DNA from: JASSUD01 sp031963045
GTDB taxonomy: Bacteria; Pseudomonadota; Gammaproteobacteria; Burkholderiales; Burkholderiaceae
Assembly (NCBI GenBank): GCA_031963045.1
Contig: JASSUK010000040.1
Coordinates: forward strand, 48,757-112,756
Length of the DNA stretch: 64,000 bases
Reading direction: 5' to 3'
The position numbers and the translations under genes were made by a program. This document shows, piece by piece, positions 45,039 through 54,562 of the stretch; position 1 is the stretch's first letter; every line of letters starts with the position of its first letter. A model generated the notes under the pieces. That model was not told the origin of the DNA, searched no databases, and worked only from the letters and a program-made list of their open reading frames with translations.

Positions 45039-46469
45039 TCAAGCATCTACCAGAGACTCGAAATGCAAAAAGTAATCTGGATAGGTTTTATTTACGCAGC
45101 TTGGATCACAAATGGTTATGGGCACGCCTGCCAAACTCACCAATGAAAAACACATTGCCATCCGATGATCATCATAGGTATGGATAGCAACATTGGGTAT
45201 GAGCGCAATAGGTGGCGTGATACGCAGAAAATCAGGCCCACTTTCTGTAGTAGCGCCCAATTTTTGTAATTCAGTAGCCATCGCTGCAATACGGTCTGTC
45301 TCTTTGACTCGCCAGCTAGCTATGCCGCGCAACGTAGTAGTGCCACGCGCAAAGAGTGCTAGAACCGCGAGGGTCATTGCCGCATCAGGAATGGCTTCGC
45401 AATCCACATCTAAACATTCAAATCGTGCCAATGGAAAAGCGGCAGAGCTCACAGGAATACTGCCTAATGCAGAAGGCGTAGGGCCGCTGGCTTCGATCCA
45501 AGTTGGCCCAATAGCTATCGTAGCGCCCATTTTTGAGAGCATATCTGCGAATTTCACATCACCTTGAATGCTATTAGCTCCAACACCTTCGACTCGAACA
45601 GGCCCTCCTCCCAAAGCACCTGCCGCGAGAAAATACGAGGCAGAAGAAGCATCACCTTCAATACTTACATAGCCTGGCGAGTCATAACCCACGCAAGTAG
45701 GTACGATAAAACGGGGCGCCGCATCCTGCTCAAAACCATGCTCTACTTTGACGCCAAATTGCTCCATCAGTTTTAACGTCATGGCGATATACGGTTGAGA
45801 AATCAACTTACCTTGCACCTCAATACAGCTTGTTTTACTGATTTCTGCTTGGAGCGGATGACGGACCACTGTGTTTTGTGCAGGGTTTTCCATCGCGCAG
45901 GAAGGCACTAAGGGCAATGCAACCAATAGTGCGGTCAAAAATTGACTCGACACATCACCACGAATCTGCAAAGGAGCATCGATACAAAGAGTGGTTGCAT
46001 GGATCGCAAGTGGCAAAAAGCCTTCTTGTTGTACATAGTCGATCTTCGCGCCTGTTTGGCGTAGCGCATCGACAAGATCAGCAATAGGCCGCTCATGCAT
46101 TCTCGGTACACCGCTTAGTACGTAGTGCCCCTGACTCACAGCTAATGCTGCAGTCAATAAACGCACCGCCGTCCCAGCATTTCCCAAAGAAAGTGCGGCT
46201 TCTTTCACGGGAAAATTACCGTCCATTCCGCAGATAGTGTAACGATCGCCATCTCGTGTCCAAGCAATACCTAGGGTGGACAGTGCCTGCAACATCACCT
46301 GCGTATCTTCAGCATTTAATACGCCCTCAAGTACGGTATCTCCACGCGCTAGGGCTGCTAACAAAAGCGCCCGGTTCGATACACTTTTTGAACCAGGGAC
46401 GCGTACAGAGCCTCGGGCCTGCGTATAAGGCCCAAGGACTAAGAAAGGAAGAGAAGAAGGAGCAGTCAA
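45039..46469 (-). CDS. aroA: 3-phosphoshikimate 1-carboxyvinyltransferase (EPSP synthase)
   Basis: Joins shikimate 3-phosphate and phosphoenolpyruvate in aromatic amino-acid synthesis. Signatures: VPGSKSVSNRALLLAAL near the N-terminus, LGNAGTAVRLLTAAL, GVPRMHERPI, GDVSSQFLTALL, EGDASSASYFLAAGAL and KETDRIAAMATEL. The frame stays open to a TTG at 46511, but that extra part is T-rich and unlike the family; the TTG at 46469 (giving TAPSSLPFLVLGP) is preferred. The true start is uncertain by about 15 residues. Coupled to cmk downstream. Confidence 0.93.
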   Translation of the reverse strand: MTAPSSLPFLVLGPYTQARGSVRVPGSKSVSNRALLLAALARGDTVLEGVLNAEDTQVMLQALSTLGIAWTRDGDRYTICGMDGNFPVKEAALSLGNAGTAVRLLTAALAVSQGHYVLSGVPRMHERPIADLVDALRQTGAKIDYVQQEGFLPLAIHATTLCIDAPLQIRGDVSSQFLTALLVALPLVPSCAMENPAQNTVVRHPLQAEISKTSCIEVQGKLISQPYIAMTLKLMEQFGVKVEHGFEQDAAPRFIVPTCVGYDSPGYVSIEGDASSASYFLAAGALGGGPVRVEGVGANSIQGDVKFADMLSKMGATIAIGPTWIEASGPTPSALGSIPVSSAAFPLARFECLDVDCEAIPDAAMTLAVLALFARGTTTLRGIASWRVKETDRIAAMATELQKLGATTESGPDFLRITPPIALIPNVAIHTYDDHRMAMCFSLVSLAGVPITICDPSCVNKTYPDYFLHFESLVDA

Positions 46470-46539
46470 ACGTTCAAAAATAGCAAAAAAAATTAAAAAA
46501 TGATGCGTCAAGGCCTAGGACATACCCTAAGCCAATAGC

Positions 46540-46902
46540 TCAAACCTCACCGTGATAGAGGTTTTCAGCTATAAAAACAATGGCCCCAACCATACACAAA
46601 AATCCAAATACTATCTGCATATAAGCGCCAAACATTATCAAAGAAGGCACCATCAATAAAGGTATACAGCTAACGTAACTGCTCCCTATTGCGTTTATTA
46701 GAAATTGGTTCAGAAAAGATTCTACTTTAGCAAATCGCCCTTCACTGGGAATGTGCACCACATCGGTGTTTTCAGCTACCTGCCTGTTTGAACAAGGTAC
46801 CGCTTCGATAAGCTGTGCTTCCACAGGAACCGGCGCAGCTTTTAAGTTCAAGCCTTGGCATCCTACTGGCAGTAATGTGTAGGCCTGGATAGACGTAAAC
46901 AT
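46540..46902 (-). CDS. Hypothetical small membrane protein between tyrA and aroA
   Basis: 120 residues. The N-terminal half is soluble with two Cys; the C-terminal half has two hydrophobic segments (YVSCIPLLMVPSLIMFGAYM and QIVFGFLCMVGAIVFIAENL). ATG at 46902 has AGGAG at ideal spacing, which supports a real gene. It interrupts the tyrA-aroA junction that is tight in Burkholderia. No family recognised. It resembles the other small orphan membrane genes of the window in style but not in sequence. Confidence 0.6.
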   Translation of the reverse strand: MFTSIQAYTLLPVGCQGLNLKAAPVPVEAQLIEAVPCSNRQVAENTDVVHIPSEGRFAKVESFLNQFLINAIGSSYVSCIPLLMVPSLIMFGAYMQIVFGFLCMVGAIVFIAENLYHGEV

Positions 46903-47059
46903 CAAATTCTCCTTATTGGCGCGTGGTAGTGCTCACAAATAAGGTGGGTACTACTTTCATCAAGCCAAAAACAAAAAACGGCAAAACTTTGCGCAAAACC
47001 TCTACACAGTAGTTTGCATGGCGCAAAAATCCTGCAGTGAAGGATGTTTGCGTCGAAAA

Positions 47060-47953
47060 CTATTTATAATTCCATTGTGCGCGCAAAGAAGAAGCGCGCT
47101 CAAATATATTTTCAAGCGTTGCTCCTTCTTCTTCAAATATAGCCTGATGTACATCATTTAGCACTGCTATATAGCCTTGAATATTTTCAAGTAATTCGGT
47201 GCGATTAGCTATACAAATATCTCGCCAAACCTGCGGCTGTGATGCAGCAATGCGCGTAAAGTCGCGAAAACCACTGCCAGCAAAAGTCAGACTTTGTCCT
47301 GGCGCATCATTACGCAGCAAATGCTCAATCAAAGCAAAAGCCAATACATGGGGTAAGTGGCTAACTGAAGCGAATATAGCATCGTGCTGCTGAGCAGAAA
47401 GATCATACGGATGCGCGCCTGCCAAACGCCACATCTGCCTTACACGCTCACAATTTGTCGATTCATTTTCAGGCAGAGGGCATAGCACTACGCGGCAATT
47501 TTCATATAGATCAACGAGTGCTGCAGCTGCACCACTCACTTCGCGCCCAGCTATTGGGTGCGCAGGAATAAATTGCCCTATCTTATCTGCCAGCACAGCC
47601 CGCGCCTGTGCAATCACGCTCCCTTTAACACTACCCACATCGGTCACAATCGTTTGCGGCTCAAGATAGGGGGCAATTGCGCTAAACAGTGTGTGATTTT
47701 GACCCATAGGAGCTGCAAGCACTAGCATATCTGCTCCGCGCATACTGCTAGCGAGAGCCTGCTCATCATCCAATCCCACCACTGCATCGATCACACCAAG
47801 CCGAAGCGCCTGTGACCCGAGCGCTGCAGTTGGCTCTATTCCAATACATGTGTGTATACACCCTGCACGACGCAGAGCTAGTGCAAGCGAGCCGCCGATT
47901 AAGCCCACACCGGCAATAAGCAATTTTTTAAGAATGAAGGGGGGGGGTGGCAT
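47060..47953 (-). CDS. tyrA: Prephenate dehydrogenase
   Basis: Oxidative decarboxylation of prephenate to 4-hydroxyphenylpyruvate for tyrosine. 297 residues. Nucleotide-binding GVGLIGGSLALALR at residues 15-28, VLAAPMG, VTDVGSVKG, HPIAGREVSG and the SHLPHVLAFAL segment are typical. It lies 12 bp after pheA; the hisC-type aminotransferase that often sits between them in Burkholderia is absent. Confidence 0.95.
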   Translation of the reverse strand: MPPPPFILKKLLIAGVGLIGGSLALALRRAGCIHTCIGIEPTAALGSQALRLGVIDAVVGLDDEQALASSMRGADMLVLAAPMGQNHTLFSAIAPYLEPQTIVTDVGSVKGSVIAQARAVLADKIGQFIPAHPIAGREVSGAAAALVDLYENCRVVLCPLPENESTNCERVRQMWRLAGAHPYDLSAQQHDAIFASVSHLPHVLAFALIEHLLRNDAPGQSLTFAGSGFRDFTRIAASQPQVWRDICIANRTELLENIQGYIAVLNDVHQAIFEEEGATLENIFERASSLRAQWNYK

Positions 47954-47965
47954 GAGGAATGGAGG

Positions 47966-49057
47966 TTATGGCTTTGCTTTTGGATAGGATCCAAGCACTT
48001 TTAAGAAAGCCGATTTTGCTTCGAGTTCGCACAAAGCAGCTGCTACTGGAGAGTCTTGAATATGCCCATCCAGGTCAATATAGAAATGGTATTCCCAGGC
48101 TCTATTTTTAGCTGGACGCGATTCAAAGCGTGTCATGGATACACCTTGACGTCCTAAAGGCTCTAGTATTTTTAGCACCGCACCCGGTTCATTTTTCACA
48201 GAAAAAACCAAAGAAGTTTGATCATCACCAGTCGGAGCGCAAGCATGCTGGCCAATGATGGCAAAGCGGGTGCGGTTATACGGATCATCCTGAATCATTG
48301 CATGCGCAATATGCAAATCGTAATGCGCAGCAGCACGTTCACTAGCAATGGCCGCGATACGTGCATCCTGTGCAGCTCTTTGTGCCGCTTGTGCGTTGCT
48401 AGCACAAGCTTCAATTTTCAAGTGGGGGGTTTGCGTGGCAAGCCAATTTTGGCATTGGGCGAGCGCTTGGGCATGCGCACATACCACTTCAACGCCTTCC
48501 AAGTTTCCGGAGCGCGTAAGCAGCTGATGCTCGATCGGCAAAATCACTTCACCGCTCATCTGCAAAGAAGTACGCAGCAAAAGATCTAGCGTACGGGTAA
48601 TCGCCCCTTCTGTGGAGTTTTCTACAGGAACCACACCGTAATCTGCTGTACCTGCCTCAACAGCCCGAAATACTTCGTCAATTGAAGCCCCCGGTATTTC
48701 AACCATCGCATGACCAAAGTAGGCATGCATCGCCTGCTCGCTATACGTCCCTACTGGACCTAAAAAAGCCGCAGATAGCGGCTTTTCAAGCGCCCGACTT
48801 GCAGCCATTATCTCTCGCCAAATAGTCTCGATATGTTTGGCTTTTAAAGGTCCACCATTGAGCGTTTGTAATTGCGCAATAACTTGCAATTCACGCTCAA
48901 AGCGAAATATCGGTGCACCGCATTCTTTCTTGATAGCCCCTACTTCCATCGCCAGTTTGGCGCGCTTACTTAAGAGTTTCAGTAACTGAGCATCGATGGC
49001 ATCAATTTCCTCTCGCAAAGGCTGCAGCTGTATGGAAAGCGTAGTGTCATCATTCAT
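47966..49057 (-). CDS. pheA: Chorismate mutase / prephenate dehydratase (P-protein)
   Basis: Bifunctional phenylalanine-pathway enzyme. 363 residues from ATG 49057. Chorismate mutase domain about 1-90 (PLREEIDAIDAQLLKLLSKRAKLAMEVGAIK), prephenate dehydratase about 95-275 (FLGPVGTYSEQAMHAYFG, VPVENSTEGAITRTLDLL, NRTRFAIIG), and a C-terminal ACT domain with SFRYESRP-like FESRPAKNRAWEYHFYIDLDG. The frame is open to a TTG at 49114 overlapping serC, with another ATG at 49078; 49057 matches the family N-terminus best. serC-pheA-tyrA are co-directional. Confidence 0.95.
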   Translation of the reverse strand: MNDDTTLSIQLQPLREEIDAIDAQLLKLLSKRAKLAMEVGAIKKECGAPIFRFERELQVIAQLQTLNGGPLKAKHIETIWREIMAASRALEKPLSAAFLGPVGTYSEQAMHAYFGHAMVEIPGASIDEVFRAVEAGTADYGVVPVENSTEGAITRTLDLLLRTSLQMSGEVILPIEHQLLTRSGNLEGVEVVCAHAQALAQCQNWLATQTPHLKIEACASNAQAAQRAAQDARIAAIASERAAAHYDLHIAHAMIQDDPYNRTRFAIIGQHACAPTGDDQTSLVFSVKNEPGAVLKILEPLGRQGVSMTRFESRPAKNRAWEYHFYIDLDGHIQDSPVAAALCELEAKSAFLKVLGSYPKAKP

Positions 49058-49094
49058 AGCGCGTGGTTCGCAGTGCATAGGCGTATCGAGTTTT

Positions 49095-50210
49095 TTAAGC
49101 GTGCTGTTTTTCAAAATCCTGCATATAGCTCACCAGAGCTTGCACGGCCTCAAGAGGTGTGGCGTTGTACATAGATGCACGTAAACCACCCATTGAAGAA
49201 TGCCCTTTTATCTGAACCAAACGACGCTCTTTAGCACCTGCCAAAAACGCGTCTAGACGACTCATATCTTTTAGATAAAAAGGAATATTCATACGCGAGC
49301 GCGCTGCAGGATCCACCGAATTAAAGTAGAAATCACTGGAATCAATCGCGTTATAGACCAGCTGTGCTTTTTCAATATTGCGCTTTTCTATCGCATTTAA
49401 ACCACCCTGGCGTTTGAGCCATTGAAACATCAACCCTGCCATATAAATGCCATAAGTCGGAGGCGTGTTGTAAATCGAATTACTCTGCGCCACGCCTCTC
49501 CAATGAAAAGCGGAAGGACAAATAGGCAAAGCGCGATCTAGTAAATCATCGCGCACAATGACCAAAGTGACGCCTGCAATCCCAAAATTCTTCTGAGCAC
49601 TGGCATAAATAACGCCCTGCTTCGTAATATTGAGCGGACGGGACAATATATGTGAAGACGTATCGATGACGAGTGGAATAGGCTCATCGCGCGCGGATAA
49701 AAGGGTGTCTACCTCAGACGTGTAATCTGGCAAATCAAAATACTCCACCCCATTGACCGTCTCGTTCGTGCACACGTGCACATAAGCCGGGTCTGCAGAA
49801 AGCTGCCAACTTGCAGGCTTTGCTGCATGCATAAAGTGGCTAGGTTCCGTTGTTGCAGCAAGGTGGGCAGCGCAGTATCTATGCGCTTCTTGATATGTTT
49901 TTTTAGACCAAAATCCAGTGACGATATAGTCTGCCACATGCCGAGTACCCAATAAATTCATAGGGATAAACGCATTCTGTGCCAGCGCGCCGCCCTGTAA
50001 AAAGAGGATATGGTGCGTATCAGGCACTTTGAGCAGACTTCTTAAATCCTCTAACGCCTGGTTATGGATGGAGGAGTATTCTGGGCCACGGTGGCTCATT
50101 TCCATCACTCCCATACCGCTACCTCGCCAGTCCACCATTTCTTCTGCTGCTTGCTGCAAGACTTCAACAGGTAAGGCCGAAGGGCCTGCAGAAAAATTAA
50201 ATGCGCGCAT
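49095..50210 (-). CDS. serC: Phosphoserine aminotransferase
   Basis: PLP enzyme making phosphoserine, also used in pyridoxine synthesis. 371 residues. MRAFNFSAGPSALPVEVL at the start, FLQGGA, ASAQKNFGIAGVT with the cofactor Lys, NTPPTYGIYM and KGHSSMGGLRASMYNA are canonical. ATG at 50210 has GAGG 4 nt upstream; upstream in-frame codons are non-conserved. Confidence 0.96.
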   Translation of the reverse strand: MRAFNFSAGPSALPVEVLQQAAEEMVDWRGSGMGVMEMSHRGPEYSSIHNQALEDLRSLLKVPDTHHILFLQGGALAQNAFIPMNLLGTRHVADYIVTGFWSKKTYQEAHRYCAAHLAATTEPSHFMHAAKPASWQLSADPAYVHVCTNETVNGVEYFDLPDYTSEVDTLLSARDEPIPLVIDTSSHILSRPLNITKQGVIYASAQKNFGIAGVTLVIVRDDLLDRALPICPSAFHWRGVAQSNSIYNTPPTYGIYMAGLMFQWLKRQGGLNAIEKRNIEKAQLVYNAIDSSDFYFNSVDPAARSRMNIPFYLKDMSRLDAFLAGAKERRLVQIKGHSSMGGLRASMYNATPLEAVQALVSYMQDFEKQHA

Positions 50211-50298
50211 AGTGCCTCGAATAGTTGAGAGGAGAAAATCAGCGTATGAAGGCTTAAACCCGGTTACATCAAATACATTGGAGATTAAAAGCAAAATT

Positions 50299-50338
50299 AG
50301 CCGTTTGCGCATAAAACGGGTTCTATGCGCAAACGGCT
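50299..50338 (-). terminator. Terminator after the DUF2059 gene
   Basis: 15-bp perfect stem AGCCGTTTGCGCATA (50299-50313) with its complement (50324-50338), 10-nt loop. On the minus strand it is followed by AATTTTGCTTTT. It separates the DUF2059 gene from serC. Confidence 0.85.
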
Positions 50339-50385
50339 GTGTAGAGCAGAGCCTTGTCTACAATTTCTCAAAGAAATATTGAAAA

Positions 50386-51036
50386 TTATCTTTTCGAAGC
50401 AGGCTTAGAAGGTGCTGCAGCTGCAGGTTTAGCAGTAGCAACTTCTTGATCAGCTTGCTCACGGATAGCCTTGATTGCATTAGGCATATATTTTTGAAGC
50501 AAACCATTTACTACATCGCGGCCCACCTGATCTTGCTTTTGAATAAATTCACGACCAGCATCACTGCGATAAAACCCAGTCAAAGCTTTAATCGTTTGAA
50601 TGGTGTAATGGGTATTGTAAGCTTGATATTGAGCCTCTAGCGCATCAGCAGTAAATTGCGGTGTCTCAAAGGCTTCACCTGCACGCGCTACCAACTTGGG
50701 TATTGCATTAGATTGAAGAGCAGGAATCAAGCTGCGCTTTTGCGGCTCGCTGAGTGTTTTATTTTCAGCTAACGCGTCTGAAAGAATAGCAGGAACCAAT
50801 TGCCTAGCTTGGATACGAGCAGTATCACCAATAGCCTTAACTAGCTTTGCTGCATCAATAGCATTTAACAAATCTTTGATTGCAGCACGTTTAGCGGGAT
50901 CGATAGGTGCCGCAACAAGCGTGGCACTTTCTACGGGCGCAGCGTTGACAAGCGCTGGTTTTTGCAAAGCTTGGGCACAAACCAAAGTAGGCGCAAAACA
51001 GGCTAACGCCAACCAAATCTTAAATGTTTTTTGCAT
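50386..51036 (-). CDS. DUF2059 periplasmic protein
   Basis: 216 residues with a signal peptide (TFKIWLALACFAPTLVCAQA) and a DUF2059-like helical domain (AAIKDLLNAIDAAKLVKAIGD, ALTGFYRSDAGREFIQKQ). An Ala/Lys/Pro tail follows. Between gyrA and serC, as in Burkholderia. Function unknown; presumed periplasmic. Upstream (51202-51264) is an imperfect 17-bp palindrome around the gyrA 3' flank. Confidence 0.88.
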   Translation of the reverse strand: MQKTFKIWLALACFAPTLVCAQALQKPALVNAAPVESATLVAAPIDPAKRAAIKDLLNAIDAAKLVKAIGDTARIQARQLVPAILSDALAENKTLSEPQKRSLIPALQSNAIPKLVARAGEAFETPQFTADALEAQYQAYNTHYTIQTIKALTGFYRSDAGREFIQKQDQVGRDVVNGLLQKYMPNAIKAIREQADQEVATAKPAAAAPSKPASKR

Positions 51037-51322
51037 AGCGACTTCCTGGAAGATTGAGTAATTCTCAGTAGCACCACCCTTTTTCTAAAAACGCGGCCCT
51101 ACGAAAAAAGGAGAAACTGAAAAATACCCAGGTGGGGTTATATCGGCCAGCTCAGCCGGCTGATAATTGCTGCACTAACGCGGGGTGGTGTTGCCCGTAT
51201 TGTCGTTTAACAGCACTTAAGAGGTTTCGCAATATGCTATCGAAATAAGTACTGCTAAACGACTTCAAACTTACTTAAAATTCATTCAGACTTCAATACA
51301 GATTCTCAAAAATATTTTGCGC

Positions 51323-53989
51323 TTACACATTCTCTGTATCCGCACCTTCTATCTCTGCATCTGCACCTTCTATCTCTGCATCCTCTAATTCTTCACCAGA
51401 TTCTGCAATCAACTGTAACCCGGAGAGTTTAGTGCCTGTATCCAGAGAAAGCAGTGTAACACCTTGGGTTGCGCGGCCCATCTCGCGAATTTCTTTTGCG
51501 CGCGTACGAATCAATACCCCTGCATTCGTAATAAGCATAATTTCACGTTCATCATCTACTAACGTAGCGGCCACTACTTTGCCATTACGCTCGCTGGTTT
51601 GAATAGCAATCATGCCTTTTGTTGCGCGGCTATGGCGCGTGTACTCCGCAATCGGTGTGCGTTTGCCAAAGCCGTTTTCTGTTGCCGTCAGTACGGAGCC
51701 CATTGCCGCAGAATCGCCTTCTTCAGCCACGAGCATCGCGATCACACGCTGACCCATATCCAAATTCATACCCTTAACACCACGCGCCTCTCGGCCTACT
51801 ACACGTACATCACTCTCTTTAAAGCGTACCGCCTTACCTGCATCAGAGAACAACATCACATCATGCAGACCATCGGTTACCGCTACACCGATCAGGTAAT
51901 CGCCTTCATCCAGATTCACAGCGATGATTCCACGCTTCATAGGTCGGCCAAACGCTGTTAAACGGGTCTTTTTCACCACACCCAGCGCGGTAGCCATCAC
52001 CACATACTGATCTTCTGAAAATTCTTTTACAGGCAGAACCGCAGTGATTTTCTCACCAGAATCCAGCGGGAAGACATTTACAATCGGTAATCCAAGTGCA
52101 TTACGGCCACCTTGAGGCACCTCATAGACTTTGAGCCAAAACACGCGTCCGCGATCGGAAAAACATAGCAACATGTCATGGGTTTGTGCAGTAAATAGCG
52201 TATCGATCCAGTCTTCATTTTTCATCGAAGTAGCTTGCTTACCACGCCCTCCACGCTTTTGTGCACGATATTCAGCCAATGGTTGCGCTTTGAAATATCC
52301 CATATGTGAAATGGTTACCACCATCTCTTGGCGAGTAATCAAATCTTCATAATTCAGGTCTGTTGCATTGACCTCAATCTGCGAACGTCTTGGATCACCA
52401 AAATCTCGCTTGGCGGCTAAAAGATCATCAGTAATCAGCGTGCGTACGCGCTGAGGATCGCTCAAAATGTCGAGAAGATCCGTAATCTGCGCCATCATGT
52501 CTTGATATTCAGACACAATTTTTTCTTGTTCCAGCCCTGTTAGGCGTTGGAGGCGCATTTGCAGTATTTCTTGCGCTTGCACTTCAGAGAGCTTGTAGAG
52601 CCCATCTTGCTGAATACCAAATAGAGGGCTCAGCCCTTCTGGCCGGTATCGAGCCAAATAGGCTGCATCACCGGATACCACGCCGCTCTCTACTGCAGAA
52701 CCCATTGCAACACGTGCGAGCATTTCTCGCACCAGGGAGGAATCCCAAGCACGATCCATCAATTCCTGTCGAGCTATAGGAGGAGCAGGAGCAGCTTTGA
52801 TCACAGCGATAAATTCATCGATATTTGCCAAAGCAACCGCCAAACCTTCTAAAACATGTCCCCGCTCACGCGCACGACGCAATTCAAAGATGGTGCGACG
52901 CGTAATAACTTCACGGCGGTGCGCCAAAAAGCACTCAATCATCTCTTTGAGATTGAGTAACTTGGGCTGCCCGTCGACCAACGCAACCAGATTTATTCCA
53001 AAAGTATCTTGTAACTGCGTGTGTTTGTATAAATTATTGAGGACTACCTCAGGGACTTCATTTCGCTTGAGCTCAAATACGACGCGCATTCCGCTTCGAT
53101 CCGACTCATCACGAATATCAGAAATACCCTCAATTTTTTTGTCATTCACCAGCTCAGCAGTGCGCTCTAAAAGCACCCGTTTATTGACTTGGTAAGGCAG
53201 CTCATCGACGATAATCGCGCGACAACGCCCTTTATCCAACTCTTCAAAATGGGTCTTTGCGCGCATCACCACACGCCCCCGACCTGTTCTATATCCTTCG
53301 TGCGCCCCTGCTAACCCATAAATTAACCCTGCAGTCGGGAAATCCGGTGCGTGAAGTAGGTTAATCAGATCATCGATAGGGGCATTGGGGTGCTCAAGTA
53401 GGTGCAAGCAGGTATCAACTACCTCTCCCAAATTATGCGGAGGGATATTGGTAGCCATCCCTACTGCAATCCCGGAAGCACCGTTGATTAACAGATTGGG
53501 AATACGCGCAGGCAGCACTAATGGTTCAGATTCATGGCCGTCATAGTTAGGCCCAAAATCCACCGTTTCACGATCGAGGTCGGCTAATAATTCGTGGCCA
53601 ATCTTTGCCATACGAATTTCGGTATAACGCATAGCAGCAGGGTCATCACCATCTACTGAGCCGAAATTACCCTGGCCATCGATGAGCATATAGCGCAACG
53701 AAAAGTCCTGTGTCATCCGCACAATCGCGTCATACACAGAGGAATCGCCGTGTGGGTGGTATTTACCAATCACATCCCCCACGATACGGGCAGATTTTTT
53801 GTAGGCGCGATTCCAGTCATTACTGAGTTCGTGCATCGAATACAAAATTCGGCGGTGCACTGGCTTTAAGCCATCACGCGCATCAGGCAAAGCACGTCGT
53901 ACTAATACGCTCATTGCGTAATCTAGGTAAGACCGACGCATTTCCTCTTCAAGTGAAATGGGAAGCGTCTCTTTAGCGTATGAGTCCAT
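51323..53989 (-). CDS. gyrA: DNA gyrase subunit A
   Basis: Type II topoisomerase breakage-reunion subunit. 888 residues. The N-terminal RRALPDARDGLKPVHRRIL, the quinolone-region GDSSVYD (Ser and Asp at the usual positions retained) and AAMRYTEIRM with the active-site Tyr are intact, followed by the coiled-coil tower and beta-pinwheel repeats including the GyrA box QRGGRGK. The C-terminus ends in an acidic tail with a duplicated AEIEGAD unit (a 21-bp tandem repeat near 51340-51381). Divergent from ompA. Confidence 0.97.
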   Translation of the reverse strand: MDSYAKETLPISLEEEMRRSYLDYAMSVLVRRALPDARDGLKPVHRRILYSMHELSNDWNRAYKKSARIVGDVIGKYHPHGDSSVYDAIVRMTQDFSLRYMLIDGQGNFGSVDGDDPAAMRYTEIRMAKIGHELLADLDRETVDFGPNYDGHESEPLVLPARIPNLLINGASGIAVGMATNIPPHNLGEVVDTCLHLLEHPNAPIDDLINLLHAPDFPTAGLIYGLAGAHEGYRTGRGRVVMRAKTHFEELDKGRCRAIIVDELPYQVNKRVLLERTAELVNDKKIEGISDIRDESDRSGMRVVFELKRNEVPEVVLNNLYKHTQLQDTFGINLVALVDGQPKLLNLKEMIECFLAHRREVITRRTIFELRRARERGHVLEGLAVALANIDEFIAVIKAAPAPPIARQELMDRAWDSSLVREMLARVAMGSAVESGVVSGDAAYLARYRPEGLSPLFGIQQDGLYKLSEVQAQEILQMRLQRLTGLEQEKIVSEYQDMMAQITDLLDILSDPQRVRTLITDDLLAAKRDFGDPRRSQIEVNATDLNYEDLITRQEMVVTISHMGYFKAQPLAEYRAQKRGGRGKQATSMKNEDWIDTLFTAQTHDMLLCFSDRGRVFWLKVYEVPQGGRNALGLPIVNVFPLDSGEKITAVLPVKEFSEDQYVVMATALGVVKKTRLTAFGRPMKRGIIAVNLDEGDYLIGVAVTDGLHDVMLFSDAGKAVRFKESDVRVVGREARGVKGMNLDMGQRVIAMLVAEEGDSAAMGSVLTATENGFGKRTPIAEYTRHSRATKGMIAIQTSERNGKVVAATLVDDEREIMLITNAGVLIRTRAKEIREMGRATQGVTLLSLDTGTKLSGLQLIAESGEELEDAEIEGADAEIEGADTENV

Positions 53990-54194
53990 GGTCCGTATTG
54001 TCTTAGGCAGAAAAGAAGGCTAACTTTAACACGCACGCTTAGTGCATCGCTGCGTTGATTTGTCAGTATAAAAAAAGATAATTCCAGGCAATCGCCCGAG
54101 ATAACAGTGCGCAGAGGGTGTCGACATCGTTTTTTGCGGTGCTATACTGCCACTCTTACTCGATCCTTTGGAAAGAGTATAGTCAAGCTCCCTG

Positions 54195-54337
54195 AGAACC
54201 TGTTTAGTATTTTCCAAAAGGGTCCATATTTGGGGGGAGCAGGAGCACAGGGACCGGAACTGTACTTACGTACAGTGAATACCTGGCACCCCGCGACCCC
54301 GAAGATGGGCTCTTTTGGGAAATACTAAACAGGTTCT
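54195..54337. repeat. MITE-like element, copy E (type 2 ends)
   Basis: 143 bp, ends AGAACCTGTTTAG...CTAAACAGGTTCT, arms continuing TATTTTCCAAAAGGG, and the constant core with ACTGTACTTACGTACAGT. If the end is counted from GAACCTG, a TGA direct repeat flanks it on both sides. Confidence 0.9.
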
Positions 54338-54400
54338 GAAAGGGATATGTAGTTTGGCGCTAAATTCAGGCGTTCTTTTATCATCCGCAGCGATATCTCG

Positions 54401-54543
54401 GGATCTTTCCAAAATCTTTCAGAAGGATCTTTATTTGAGGGGGTGGGGGTATAGCGATCAAAGCTGCACTTCTGTACAGTGACAATGGTTAGTACCCCAC
54501 CACAACAAAGAAAAGCCCTTTTTGGCAAATTTTGGACAGATCC
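54401..54543. repeat. MITE-like element, copy F (type 3 ends, degenerate)
   Basis: 143 bp, ends GGATCTTTCCAAAATCTTTC and the inverted counterpart ending GGACAGATCC. The core is degenerate (TTTGAGGGGGTGGGGG, CTGTACAGTGAC). Its right edge lies 8 bp before the ompA ribosome site, so it forms most of the ompA leader. Confidence 0.75.
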
Positions 54544-54562
54544 TCAATCTGAGAGGAAAAAT

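Larger units (their letters stand above)
53990..54562. other. gyrA-ompA divergent intergenic region
   Basis: 573 bp between two divergent genes, containing two MITE-family elements (54195-54337 and 54401-54543). Promoters for both genes must lie among or beside them; I cannot place a good -10/-35 pair. Confidence 0.6.
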
